A stretch of DNA of 64,000 bases from Amoebidium appalachense. Its lineage: Eukaryota; Ichthyosporea. Position numbers and translations under genes: made by a program. The stretch is taken from positions 3,658,001 to 3,722,000 of the forward strand of contig CAVNZM010000013.1 in the NCBI GenBank assembly GCA_963693365.1, given 5' to 3'. Positions 1-9,478 of this stretch are shown here, one piece after another (the stretch's first letter is position 1; each line of letters starts with the position of its first letter). The notes beneath the pieces were generated by a model. It saw nothing but the letters and a program-made list of their open reading frames with translations. It was not told the DNA's origin and searched no databases.

Positions 1-60
1 TCCTTTTTTCAACATTTCAAACATGCCAACGACAGCCATGCTAAGCAGGCGGCCGAGCTC

Positions 61-160
61 GCCCGAAACCCCTCACCCACGCATACACGAATACAATGCC
101 CCAGAGCTCATAATCTGTAAAAACGGCCAAGACAGACAACAGTGCAAGGGTTGCACACGG
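61..160 (+). repeat. Dispersed repeat, copy 1
   Basis: This stretch resembles 6816-6915. Shared blocks include ACCCACGCATA, ACACGAATACA and AAAACGGCCAAGACAGACA followed by CAGTGCAAGGG. The two copies flank the retrotransposon but are diverged, so they are not its target duplication. Confidence 0.6.
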
Positions 161-241
161 CCAGTATGGGCGGCACACACAGAAAAGCCTCCGCCCACAC
201 CCCCACCCACTATTCAAGTGGAGTTTGCCGTGCAGACAACA

Positions 242-952
242 ATGGCGCACTCGCAAGCAAAGAGAAAAGAGAGGAAAAAGACAAGCATACACTCTATCCC
301 AGCACTCACATCTCTCTCTGTCTCTGAGTGGGGGGCGGTTGGAAACACGTCAAATTCTCGGCTGGTCAGTCCGTCCGAGGCAGCCCTCGATAGCTTCGTC
401 CGTCACTCGTTCCAAGACGTGCTGCTTACCACCGAGTTTCGCAGATTTCTAGAGAGTGAAGTTTGCGAGGAGACCGTGGACTTTCTTCACGAGGTGTCAC
501 ACTACCGCCACTACCCAACAGAGGAACACTGCCAACACATCTACCAAACACACTTACGTAAGGGCGCCCCCCGCGCCGTAAACATAGATGTGGATCTCGT
601 TCGTGCAGTGGAGGAGAGCATCAAAAACAGCCCGCCTGTTGTACGCCGAGCCGTGACTCCTGCTGGTGATGACTCGGAGTGCGAATGCGACTGTGATGAT
701 GTTCTCGACAGGAGGTTTGACGGCTGCGCCATGGCGGTATATGCGGTACTTCAACAAGACAAGTACCCACGATTTGTGGCGTGCAACATGAGAAACAACT
801 CACTCACACCGTCACCCCCGCTCACGCTTCATCGGGAAGGGGGCCTTGTGCGGCTTCCGTTTGCAAGGCGTAGTTTCAAGTCGCGCGTGCGTGCAGTTCT
901 TGATGTTATTAGGAAGGGGGGATCTTCGGAGAGGGAGGAGAGCCAAACGTAA
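242..952 (+). CDS. RGS-domain protein (last or only exon)
   Basis: An RGS domain accelerates GTP hydrolysis by G-alpha subunits at the inner face of the plasma membrane. The core is recognisable from about nt 400 to 790. It has FRRFLESE, then the helix with EETVDFLHEVSHYR, the IYQTHL segment, GAPRAVNID (family pattern GAPxxVNID), and near the end AVYAVLQQDKYPRF (family pattern QxxxYxLMxxDSYPRFL). The reading frame is open upstream to an ATG at 23, but nt 61-160 are a dispersed repeat that recurs near 6.82 kb, so I prefer the ATG at 242 (context ACAACAATGG). An alternative is an upstream exon spliced to the AG at 368-369. The tail after the domain is basic (RLPFARRSFKSRVR). The stop lies 132 bp before the retrotransposon. 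The domain call is good; the start is uncertain. Confidence 0.68.
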   Translation: MAHSQAKRKERKKTSIHSIPALTSLSVSEWGAVGNTSNSRLVSPSEAALDSFVRHSFQDVLLTTEFRRFLESEVCEETVDFLHEVSHYRHYPTEEHCQHIYQTHLRKGAPRAVNIDVDLVRAVEESIKNSPPVVRRAVTPAGDDSECECDCDDVLDRRFDGCAMAVYAVLQQDKYPRFVACNMRNNSLTPSPPLTLHREGGLVRLPFARRSFKSRVRAVLDVIRKGGSSEREESQT

Positions 953-1084
953 AGCATTAGTGAACCAAATAACGTTGCTATTCATGTATAGCGGTATGAA
1001 TGAATGGTTTTAAGTAATGATTAAAAGTTTCGCAACTACATGAACATTTTATCTGTCTATAATGGCTTTCTCGTGGTGTTGTAT

Positions 1085-1435
1085 AGGTTTTATTTGTGGA
1101 AATTATTGACATAAATATTTTTCTGGGTAAACACGTAGGATGGGTGTTCAATACCAACATAACCATGTAGGCTTCATTTCGTGTTTTAGCAGTTAGCGGT
1201 TGGCTGCCCGCACACGGGCACCTATTAGCCAGTCAAAACATCAGATACCACAGATCACTAGACCGAGTTATGATTGGCTCGGATCAGATTTCACATATCA
1301 CTAGATCGATTTTTGATTGGTTCAGATCGGTAGGCTTAGGTATATAAGCACGACAGTTTTTAGCAGATCAGCAAGCTACAAACACATCTTCTGTGTTTAG
1401 CATCCACAGCCTTACAGCTATATATTCCTTTTCAC
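1085..1435 (+). repeat. A1 split direct repeat with internal promoter
   Basis: The left terminal repeat, identical to 5975-6325. It carries a TATA box and two ATTGG (CCAAT-box) motifs, so it probably supplies the promoter for the gag transcript. Confidence 0.9.
1341..1347 (+). promoter_or_regulatory. TATA box of the retrotransposon
   Basis: TATATAA lies about 130 bp before the gag ATG. Upstream (about 1250-1328) is a roughly 60-bp imperfect tandem repeat, ATCACTAGA(C/T)CGA then TGATTGG(C/T)TC then GATCAG/GATCGG, giving two CCAAT-box-like ATTGG motifs. The same block is present in A2 (TATA at 6231-6237). Confidence 0.65.
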
Positions 1436-1474
1436 TCCTTTTCATTCTCCCTATCTTTCCCTACGCCGGTCAGC

Positions 1475-2644
1475 ATGCCGCCGAAAAAGCGCCAGGCCTC
1501 AGCCGCCGCCCCTGCCGCGGCACCTAAGCGCCTGACCCGCAGCGACCTCCGCCACAGGCTGACCAACGCTCCCGCGGACACTGACGCGCCTCCAGCGGCC
1601 CATACCACCACGGACCCGGACCCGCCGGCTACTCTCCCCTCCACCCCTGAAGTCCCCCCTCAGGCCCCGCCGTCCCCGCAGATGACTTCTCAAGACGCCG
1701 TCCTGGCCGCCCTCACCGCCATCAGCACCCAGATGGCTGGCGTCCTGGCTGCTCTCACCAACCGCGACCCTCCCGCGCCCCCCGCCGCGCCCTCCACACC
1801 CGGGGAGGTTTCCCCGGGGCTGCATCTCGGCCCTGACCTGGACCTGCCTGCCCTGCCCGCGCCCCCCATCACAGGTGAGAACACTGGCGACATTCAGCCG
1901 GGCACACTCCCGCTTCCCCCCGCGGATGTGCTGGCAGATTTGCGCGCCAATCGTTTCGTCGACCTGTATAAGTTCACCCCCGCCGCCCTCCTGGCCCCAT
2001 CCAAGAAAGGTCAGCATCTGCGCATGGCCGACGACGGCAGCATCGAGACTTTTCGCCAAGACAAACCCGTTCCCCTGCGTTCACTCGTCATTTGGATCCA
2101 AGCTTGGACCCATTACATGGCCGCCAAGCACCACCTCGGCCTTCCCACGGACAAAGACGTACTTTGGACTCAGCACATCACTCGCCTCAGCACCCGATAC
2201 CCGTGGGCCCAGATCCACAACTATGACGTATACGCCCGCACCGTGGCCCACCAGCAGGGTCGGGCTCCGATCGAGTGCCCCAACCTGCTCGCCCAACTCC
2301 ACCAGGATCTCCTCCTGCCACCCACCCTGCTCATCCAGGACGCATGTCAGCGCTGTGGCTTCCCCGACCACCCCAGCGCGGCCTGCCCCATGTACCCCAA
2401 GCCCGGCTGTGGTCTTGACGGCTTTAAGCCGCCCCACAAGCCCGGCGGGGGTCACACCCCTAACCGCCCTGGCCCGCAACCCGGCCCGGCCAAACCGGCC
2501 CGACCCGTGGATCTACCCGCGACGCACTGCAGGAATTTCCACATTAACGGTCGGTCCTGCGCTAAGCAGCCCTGCCCCTTCTCCCACGTGTGCCCGCTCT
2601 GCTCTGGCACACACCCCCGCAAAGACTGCAAGCACAATGCCTAG
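1475..2644 (+). CDS. gag: Gag-like protein of the DIRS/PAT-like element
   Basis: A 389-residue ORF in the gag position. The N-terminus is basic (MPPKKRQ), followed by about 100 residues rich in Pro and Ala. The middle is a globular region with several Trp residues. The C-terminus has a CCHC zinc knuckle at about residues 291-304 (CQRCGFPDHPSAAC, CX2CX4HX4C), then a CCCH-type cluster (C-X9-C-X4-C-X3-H) and a CPLCSGTH...C cluster, all expected to bind nucleic acid. The first ATG of the ORF follows the TATA box by about 130 bp. It presumably packages the element RNA. Gag proteins of this order are poorly conserved, so the assignment rests on position and the zinc knuckles. Confidence 0.82.
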   Translation: MPPKKRQASAAAPAAAPKRLTRSDLRHRLTNAPADTDAPPAAHTTTDPDPPATLPSTPEVPPQAPPSPQMTSQDAVLAALTAISTQMAGVLAALTNRDPPAPPAAPSTPGEVSPGLHLGPDLDLPALPAPPITGENTGDIQPGTLPLPPADVLADLRANRFVDLYKFTPAALLAPSKKGQHLRMADDGSIETFRQDKPVPLRSLVIWIQAWTHYMAAKHHLGLPTDKDVLWTQHITRLSTRYPWAQIHNYDVYARTVAHQQGRAPIECPNLLAQLHQDLLLPPTLLIQDACQRCGFPDHPSAACPMYPKPGCGLDGFKPPHKPGGGHTPNRPGPQPGPAKPARPVDLPATHCRNFHINGRSCAKQPCPFSHVCPLCSGTHPRKDCKHNA

Positions 2645-2924
2645 TCTACGCGCACACCCACGCACACAGCTAGAACATAGGGGTTCGGAGCTAGGACACA
2701 CGAGTACAGGGAAACGGAGCTCGGGAGAACGGGCCAATAGGGCTGAGTACAAAATTTCGCAGGCCAACTACGGCGCCCGCGCGCGTCAAGAATAAATGTC
2801 CCTATACAAAGACGTTTATTCTGGCCACTGCACATAATTTTACTCCCCCCCCCCCCATCCCACGAGCCTCCCCCCCCTTACACTCACCTAGCACTCCCTC
2901 CCCCCCCCCCTTTCTTCTACCGCT

Positions 2925-4769
2925 GTGTCCGCCCACACCCCCGCGTGCTCGGGCACATTCCCCTGCACAGGGCCCCGCTGCCCTCCCTGCCAACCCTCAC
3001 TTGGGCCAAGCTGCCCTACTCTAACCCCCCGGGGCCCTGCTGCCCCCCCCCCCCCCCCCCCCAAACCCCCCCCCCCCCCCCCCCCGCTGCCGGGATCTCC
3101 CCAAGGGTACACCACCCTTGCTAACCACCCCTTCCCCCGAGGCTCAGACCCGGAGGCCCGCCCGCTGCCCCAGCACCACATTGACACCTCCCGCCTCCGG
3201 GAACTGCTGGCCTCCTACCCGGACCAACCATTCGCCGCACAACTCCTCCACGATGTCGAATTCGGCGTCGACATCGGCTATCGCGGCCCCTCCACCTCTC
3301 GGGTGGGCCCCAACCTACCCACCACCCCGGAGGCAGCTGCCGCTATCACGGTGGATATTGCCAAAGAAGTCGCCCTCGGCCACCTGCGCGGCCCCCTCTC
3401 CCCGGCCCAATTCTTTGACGAATTTCCCGTCCACCGTTCCTCCCCCATCGGCGCCGTTACCAAGAAAGGGAACCCCCCCAAGTACCGTCGAATCCACCAC
3501 CTCTCCTGGCCCCGGGGTAGCAGCGTCAATGACAGCATCACCTACCCCGACGAACTTCAGTACATTCGCGCCCGGGATGTCACCCAACTCATTCTCGACG
3601 CAGGCCCCGGCTGCTACATGGCCGTGGCAGATGTGCAGGCTGCCTTCCGGCACATGCCCATCCGACCGGAAGACCACCACTTAATGGCATTCAAATGGCA
3701 AGGGCATTTTTACGTTGAAACCAGACTGCCCTTCGGCCTGAAATCTAGCCCAGCCATCTGGGAACGGATCGCGGCCACCCTACAATGGCTGGCACACCAG
3801 CACGGTATTACCCTCATCCGCCACTACGTAGACGACTGGATTATAGTCGCCCCCACACAACAGCAGTGCCAACGTCACCTATCCACCTTTCTGCAACTCT
3901 GCCGAGAGCTGCACATTGCCATCTCCGAAGACAAGATGCAGGGCCCGGCTACCCGTGTCGTCTTCATCGGTATCGAATTCGACTCCATCGCCATGGAGGC
4001 ACGAATCCCGGCTTCCAAGCTCTCGGACCTACTCGACCTCACTTCCCACCCAAAGCCCACCATCACCATTCGGGACCTCCAGTCCCTCCTCGGCAAACTC
4101 ACCTGGTGTGCCCAGCTGGTTCCCCCCGGGAGGGCCTTCTCCCAGCGCCTATGGGCCCTTCTCCGGACCCACCCACACCTTGCCGGCCACCACCACATAC
4201 GACTGACTGCTGCCGCCCGGGCCGACATAGCCGAATGGCACCAGTTCCTCACATCATGGAATGGGGTGCACCTCATCACACCCCCCACATACACCACCCT
4301 GGCCACTGATGCTGCCGGATCGGTGGGTCTAGGTGGCCACTGGCTCGACCAATGGTTCTTCATGCCCTGGTCCCCCTCCACCCAAGCCCTCTATGCTCAT
4401 GAGGGTAAACTCGGTTCTTCCGTCATCGAACTCCTGGCCATCGCAGCCGCCGTGGCCCTCTGGGCCCCCTCCTGGTCCACCCACCATGTCCGTATTTTAT
4501 GCGACAACACGGGTGCTGTGTCTGACCTGCACTCCCGGTCTTCCCCCCACCCCGTGATGGCCAAACTTATTCGGTTCATCACCCGCATGGAAATGCAATA
4601 CCAATTTACGTTACAGGCATCCTACCTACCAGGACCCCTCAACCATCTGGCCGATGCCATTTCTCGTAACCAACTTCCCCGGGCCCGACGACTCCGACCT
4701 TCCCTGCAACCGGAGCCCTGCCCCTTCCCCTCCTGGGTCCACGAGTTCCTATCCCTTCCCTTGGGCTAA
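2925..4769 (+). CDS. pol: Reverse transcriptase-RNase H polyprotein of the DIRS/PAT-like element
   Basis: A 614-residue ORF. The N-terminal 60 residues are a low-complexity Pro stretch encoded by C-runs and may lie upstream of the true start. Reverse transcriptase follows: motif A around DVQAAFRHMP, LPFGLKSSPAIWE, and the catalytic YVDD box at residues 301-304. RNase H comes next, with ATDAAGSVGLGG, an ELLAIAAAVALW helix (catalytic Glu) and CDNTGAV. The protein copies the element RNA to DNA and removes the RNA strand. There is no aspartic protease or DDE integrase, consistent with a recombinase-dependent element. The recombinase ORF begins 56 bp after the stop, so internal initiation or reinitiation is likely. 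Confidence 0.92.
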   Translation: MSAHTPACSGTFPCTGPRCPPCQPSLGPSCPTLTPRGPAAPPPPPPKPPPPPPPLPGSPQGYTTLANHPFPRGSDPEARPLPQHHIDTSRLRELLASYPDQPFAAQLLHDVEFGVDIGYRGPSTSRVGPNLPTTPEAAAAITVDIAKEVALGHLRGPLSPAQFFDEFPVHRSSPIGAVTKKGNPPKYRRIHHLSWPRGSSVNDSITYPDELQYIRARDVTQLILDAGPGCYMAVADVQAAFRHMPIRPEDHHLMAFKWQGHFYVETRLPFGLKSSPAIWERIAATLQWLAHQHGITLIRHYVDDWIIVAPTQQQCQRHLSTFLQLCRELHIAISEDKMQGPATRVVFIGIEFDSIAMEARIPASKLSDLLDLTSHPKPTITIRDLQSLLGKLTWCAQLVPPGRAFSQRLWALLRTHPHLAGHHHIRLTAAARADIAEWHQFLTSWNGVHLITPPTYTTLATDAAGSVGLGGHWLDQWFFMPWSPSTQALYAHEGKLGSSVIELLAIAAAVALWAPSWSTHHVRILCDNTGAVSDLHSRSSPHPVMAKLIRFITRMEMQYQFTLQASYLPGPLNHLADAISRNQLPRARRLRPSLQPEPCPFPSWVHEFLSLPLG

Positions 4770-4825
4770 CCCCCCCCCCCCCCCCCCCCCCCCCAGATCT
4801 CCCGTTCCGGAGCAACACTGGCAGA

Positions 4826-5857
4826 TTGGCCCCCCACTTTGCTCCGGCCGAGCTGCTTCGAGCCACCACTACCCTGCAGGAATGCCAGGCCCTGAGTCTC
4901 AACCTCGACTCTCGGGCCTTTTACTCCCGGGTGCAAAAAGTGTTCATCGATTTCTGTGTGGCATCTCGGCTGCAATCCTCCTCCGGGTCCTCCCTCCCGG
5001 CCTCCCCACACACCGTGCAACTTTTTCTCGCCTGGTGTGCCCAACGAGGGGTACAGGCCTCTTCCTTAACCGGCTACAATTCGGCCATCACCAGGCTCCA
5101 CCTCGACATGGGCCTCCCTGCTCCCTACCCCCACGACAAGTCTCTGGCCTGGTTCCTACGGGGGGTGGGCCGATGGCAGCTTTCTCACAACATCCGACCC
5201 CGCTCATCCACCAGGGAACCCCTCCTCCCCTCCCACCTCCGCCTACTCCATGGCCAGTGCCCCACCAAGGCCTCCTCGGCCAATCTCCGGCTATGGACGG
5301 CCCTCATCGTCGGTTTCTGTGGTCTCCTCCGTTCAGGGGAATTTACCTCCAAGACCCTGACTTCTTTCGACCCGTCCCGTCACGTTAAACGGAAGGACGT
5401 GACCTTCAGCTACACCCCCACCGGTACTTTGTCCCATGCCACCCTCCACCTGCCAACCTCTAAGACGGATGTACAGGCCCGAGGTGTCAACGTCACCCTA
5501 GCTGCCCTGCCCCTCACCCACTTCTCCCCAGCCCATCTCCTCCGGCAGTTCCTGGATACAACGTCCGGTCAACCCGACGACCCCCTCTTCAGTCTCGGTG
5601 GCATCCCCTACACCAAGAGTGTTTTCTCTGCCGATTTCCGTGCCCTCCTCTCCCGGGCAGGCCTCTCACCCTCCCGGTTTGCCGGACACAGCCTCCGCAT
5701 CGGGGGGGCCACAGCACTGGCTGAGGCCGGGGTCGACGACTCCCGGATCAAACAACTCGGCAGGTGGTCCTCCGACTGCTTCCTGATCTATACCCGACTT
5801 CGTCCGGCCTCCATTGCTGCCACCACCACACGTGTATTCGCCTCTATTCTTAAGTGA
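4826..5857 (+). CDS. Tyrosine recombinase of the DIRS/PAT-like element
   Basis: A 343-residue ORF that integrates the circular DNA copy. An N-terminal SAM-like DNA-binding half is followed by the catalytic half. The expected residues are all visible: Arg169 in CGLLRSGEF, His288 and Arg291 in AGHSLRIGGAT, Trp314 in LGRWSSD and the nucleophile Tyr322 in LIYTR. The GHSLRIGGAT and GRWSS blocks are typical of DIRS-order recombinases. The ATG at 4826 gives a normal-length enzyme. A poly-C tract (4770-4794) separates it from the pol stop. No adenine methyltransferase domain is seen between RNase H and the recombinase, which argues against a classical DIRS1-type layout. Confidence 0.92.
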   Translation: MAPHFAPAELLRATTTLQECQALSLNLDSRAFYSRVQKVFIDFCVASRLQSSSGSSLPASPHTVQLFLAWCAQRGVQASSLTGYNSAITRLHLDMGLPAPYPHDKSLAWFLRGVGRWQLSHNIRPRSSTREPLLPSHLRLLHGQCPTKASSANLRLWTALIVGFCGLLRSGEFTSKTLTSFDPSRHVKRKDVTFSYTPTGTLSHATLHLPTSKTDVQARGVNVTLAALPLTHFSPAHLLRQFLDTTSGQPDDPLFSLGGIPYTKSVFSADFRALLSRAGLSPSRFAGHSLRIGGATALAEAGVDDSRIKQLGRWSSDCFLIYTRLRPASIAATTTRVFASILK

Positions 5858-5885
5858 AACCTTTGGAGCAAGCATACTGCTCTCG

Positions 5886-5975
5886 TGCCGTGGTTTACAA
5901 CCATTGCAGGTTCACTTTCGTCCAAGGGGATGTCCCCCTAGAGGCAACACACGTCCCGGAGTAGTTTTTCATAGA
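5886..5975 (+). repeat. B1 split direct repeat
   Basis: Identical to 6455-6544. It begins TGCCGTGGTTTACAACC and directly abuts A2, as in PAT-type elements. Confidence 0.88.
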
Positions 5976-6325
5976 GGTTTTATTTGTGGAAATTATTGAC
6001 ATAAATATTTTTCTGGGTAAACACGTAGGATGGGTGTTCAATACCAACATAACCATGTAGGCTTCATTTCGTGTTTTAGCAGTTAGCGGTTGGCTGCCCG
6101 CACACGGGCACCTATTAGCCAGTCAAAACATCAGATACCACAGATCACTAGACCGAGTTATGATTGGCTCGGATCAGATTTCACATATCACTAGATCGAT
6201 TTTTGATTGGTTCAGATCGGTAGGCTTAGGTATATAAGCACGACAGTTTTTAGCAGATCAGCAAGCTACAAACACATCTTCTGTGTTTAGCATCCACAGC
6301 CTTACAGCTATATATTCCTTTTCAC
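5975..6325 (+). repeat. A2 split direct repeat
   Basis: Identical to A1 at 1085-1435, including the TATA box at 6231-6237. It is followed by 129 bp of spacer before B2. Confidence 0.9.
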
Positions 6326-6454
6326 CCACCCACCTACACCCACACACAACCCCCATTGATCCACACATACGTGCTGTTTTTTCACGGGGCGAAGCCTTCC
6401 CCCGTTTTTTGGGCACATGGACCTCACGGATCAATAAATTGATGACTGGGGGCT

Positions 6455-6544
6455 TGCCGTGGTTTACAACCATTGCAGGTTCACTTTCGTCCAAGGGGAT
6501 GTCCCCCTAGAGGCAACACACGTCCCGGAGTAGTTTTTCATAGA
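6455..6544 (+). repeat. B2 split direct repeat, right end of the element
   Basis: The second copy of the 90-bp B repeat. It marks the 3' boundary of the retrotransposon. Confidence 0.88.
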
Positions 6545-6815
6545 TTGACACGTCTGATTGGTTTGCTGTGCAAGCCGTCTACTATAGTAGAACATTTATT
6601 ATAATAAACTTAGTTACGCTTGCTGGGCAAGCCCTCGAGTGTTAATCAATACATCTGCCTAAGCACCTACGGTACAGTGCTTAACTCAGGTTTGACCGTG
6701 ACGATCTCAAAGCCCAACTTGAGAACGAGTACCACAAAAGACCCCCCTCACATCCTCCTCCTACTACGGTACAAATCAATCAGTCAAGTTGCACAGAAAA
6801 CACCCCGGACACCGC

Positions 6816-6915
6816 CCGAGTTGTCCTCAGAACCCACGCATATGTACACGAATACAGCACGCAACTTTGCAAAAACGGCCAAGACAGACAGCAGTGCAAG
6901 GGCTGCACATGCGCC
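6816..6915 (+). repeat. Dispersed repeat, copy 2
   Basis: Diverged copy of 61-160. The surrounding 6545-7358 holds no gene I can support. Confidence 0.6.
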
Positions 6916-7358
6916 CAGGTGCACGCCTGTACATGTGGAGGGTCCGGCATCTGCGGGAGCAGATCTACCCTCACCAACGGGCCACCTGAACGCCCCTTCC
7001 CCCCACAACTGATGAGTATGCACTATAGCTACAACCATAGGTTAAAGCGGCATATGTTTTCAACTCAACCGATGACCTTTACCTTACTAACGGTTGCAAG
7101 TTGTGTGTTCCACCGGTACCGCCTCTCTCTGATTCTGAAAGTTGGTCTATAAATACTCTGAGCATGGCCTACTATAGAGGTCTTACTGCATGGCAAACAT
7201 GCATTGGAAAGACCGTGACAAGCAAGCCCCCCAGTGTATATACATCATCTGACGCTCATGTACATAAAGGCTGTGGCCCACATTTTCGAATCATATTAAC
7301 ATTATGTCATGGTTAAGACAAACACCACACCGGCCTATATGTGTGACAGGTCCCCCTG

Positions 7359-7396
7359 GGATTCCCACCTACCATCTACTGAGGCGGTGTCTCCTT

Positions 7397-7437
<41 letters not shown>

Positions 7438-7512
7438 TTAAAAGGGACCGTCTGAGTAGATGTATAACGTCGCACGTGCGGCAACACGTCAGTACGTGTT
7501 AGGATTCCCACC
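7359..7512. mobile_element. Short MITE-like element, copy 1, with 11-bp target duplication
   Basis: The element (7370-7501) starts TACCATCTACTGAGG and ends ACGTCAGTACGTGTTA. Its ends are imperfect inverted repeats with TACTGA as the core. GGATTCCCACC occurs directly on both sides (7359-7369 and 7502-7512), an 11-bp target duplication. A T-run of about 40 sits inside. It encodes nothing. Long duplications of 9-11 bp are typical of Mutator-type transposition; that family assignment is inference. Confidence 0.72.
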
Positions 7513-7742
7513 GGTACCCCGGCCTAATATTAGTCATCACCCAACCGGACCCCTTTCCCTGCCGCGCCCACCAGTAGCAGACCCAGAGCTAGTAAAAGAA
7601 AAACGACGTCCCGCAGTGGACCTGCAGTGATCGACTAGTGGACGATGACTTTTTGAGAATGGGATCCCTCTACCCCAACCCCCGCCCATCCGCCCCGCCC
7701 CTTCCCCCACCCCACCCCCACCCCAAGCCTTGTAACCTTCTT

Positions 7743-7743
<1 letters not shown>

Positions 7744-7804
<61 letters not shown>

Positions 7805-7890
7805 ATCATGCCGATATATATATATATGGTATTTATATGATGTATATATATATCAGCGGATGATATATGATATATATGTATATATATACG
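7744..7890. repeat. (AT)n microsatellite
   Basis: A near-pure TA tract of about 55 bp followed by interrupted ATAT blocks. Confidence 0.95.
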
Positions 7891-7920
7891 CACCTACACA
7901 CACATGCTTTGACACGATAA

Positions 7921-7969
7921 TGTAACACACACGTGCACGTACGCATGTGCGCGTACACACGCGCACACG

Positions 7970-8039
<70 letters not shown>

Positions 8040-8105
8040 GACACACAGACACACACATACACACAGACACACACACACACACGCGCGCGCGCGCACGCAC
8101 GCACC

Positions 8106-8162
<57 letters not shown>

Positions 8163-8190
8163 GCGCACACACACATACACACATACAAGC
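7921..8190. repeat. (CA)n microsatellite with CG-rich interruptions
   Basis: Two long CA blocks separated by ACACAG variants and alternating CGCGCG, a purine-pyrimidine alternation able to adopt Z-DNA. Confidence 0.95.
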
Positions 8191-8233
8191 GCACAAATTT
8201 ATAAAGTTTAACACACAACACACAGGTGCCAAC

Positions 8234-8434
8234 CAACTCCAAAAATGCTTCGACAGCCGCCATCGGCTGCACCGAATCTTTGCTGCAGCGAATCTTTCCA
8301 AACAACACGACACCACCCTCCCAACACAGCTCAAATATTCGTCGATAGTTTTGTTGCAAACCGGTAATCAGGAACCACTCGAAGGCTAACTTGTTTGCAA
8401 GTAGGCCGATTCCGCCAGCACTAACCAGGTCAGG
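8234..8434 (-). other. Possible orphan coding exon, unknown product
   Basis: On the minus strand this unique stretch reads openly for about 66 residues with balanced composition (GGIGLLANKLAFEWF, then ELCWEGGVVLFGKIRC). It lies between a possible AG acceptor (near 8421-8422) and a GT after GAGTTG. I do not recognise the family and found no partner exons. It may be a chance ORF or a gene relic. Confidence 0.22.
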
Positions 8435-8634
8435 ACCGTCGGCCGGGGGGTGGGCAGAGGGGCTCAAGAGTGGGGGAGAAAGGGGAGGGGGGGAGAGGAT
8501 CCGGGAGGTGAGGATGTGTTATAAAGTACAGAGTACACATTCGTGACAGACAACGCATGGGAGAGTGCAAACCGCTCAAAGAGTATGTGTAATAAGCAAA
8601 CCCCATCCTCAGGGGAGGCCTAAGTCATCCACGT

Positions 8635-8690
8635 AGGGGGAGGGGGGAGGAAGGAGGGGGGGGGGTGGGGGAGGAAGGAGGGGGGGGGGA

Positions 8691-8724
<34 letters not shown>
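8635..8724. repeat. G-rich low-complexity tract
   Basis: Runs of G with occasional A and T, ending in about 30 consecutive G. 8725-9345 is unique sequence with no gene I can support. Confidence 0.95.
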
Positions 8725-9345
8725 CTAGCTAGGAAAACGAAGTGCACACCTAGAAAGTGCAATCATCGATAATACAGGCAGGCACACAGAGGCAGCGTGG
8801 TTAAAGGGCACGTGCAGTTGTTAAGTCTAAAATCCATGTTCAACCGTGTTCACCGCTGAAATGTAAGTGTAACACACCCGTTTCCTGTGTGTGTTGTATT
8901 GGACGCAAAGGTTCAAGTGCTTGAAGTTCTTATGCTCCCATTTGCCCCCAGGTAACCAAACTGCTGTAGCACACACTTTTGGGTACACTTCCAAACAACA
9001 GAGGCTGATCAGCGAGTGAATCACTCGGCACCGAGCACCCAAGCTTAAAAGGTGTAAGAATGGTGGCCGAAGTGGATACAAGCACATGTTACGGCGCCGC
9101 CCATGAATTGAACACCTATGTAATAATATACACACTTTTAATCATATAGATCATCTCTGAACCTATCCGAATATATATCAGCTTACACCACTGACAGCTG
9201 CAGGCCTATACGGCCTACATCCCCTCACACAGCTGCACAACTTTTCTTCTGCTTTTTTGCCCCACTGGACCAAGCTACTCAAAAAAAGTTTGTACACCTT
9301 CGGCAATCACTTGCAATACAGAGTAGAGTATATAACCTTAAAGTT

Positions 9346-9478
9346 GCCTTTCGGGCTACCACCTACTGAGGCGGTGTCTCCTTTCTTTTTTTTTTTTTTT
9401 TTACTTAAAAGGGACGCCTGAGTAGATGTATAACGTCGCACGTGCTGCAACACGTCAGTACGTGTTAGCCTTTCGGGC
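9346..9478. mobile_element. Short MITE-like element, copy 2, with 11-bp target duplication
   Basis: The element (9357-9467) is nearly the same as 7370-7501, with a shorter T-run of about 17. It is flanked directly by GCCTTTCGGGC at 9346-9356 and 9468-9478. Different duplications in the two copies show independent insertions. A decayed left end (CTACCACCTATTGAGGTGGT) lies near 9726. Confidence 0.75.

Larger units (their letters stand above)
1085..6544 (+). mobile_element. DIRS/PAT-like tyrosine-recombinase retrotransposon with split direct repeats
   Basis: A complete-looking element of about 5.46 kb. Its order is A1 (1085-1435), gag, RT-RNase H, tyrosine recombinase, B1 (5886-5975), A2 (5975-6325), B2 (6455-6544). 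A1 and A2 are identical over 351 bp by base-by-base reading, as are B1 and B2 over 90 bp. B1 abuts A2. This A1 / B1-A2 / B2 arrangement is the split-direct-repeat layout known from PAT, Kangaroo and Ngaro elements, which integrate through a circular intermediate using a tyrosine recombinase and not an integrase. No integrase or protease ORF is present. All three ORFs are free of stops, and with identical repeats this indicates a recent insertion. The exact subfamily needs a phylogeny. Confidence 0.9.

Noticed and set aside
61-6915. The two dispersed repeats flanking the retrotransposon as its target duplication
   Set aside because: They are about 100 bp, diverged, and lie roughly 900 and 270 bp from the element ends.
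7359-9478. The two T-run elements as CRISPR or tRNA-derived features
   Set aside because: Only two copies 2 kb apart with separate target duplications and no spacer array; no tRNA-like box A/B pair or cloverleaf could be drawn.
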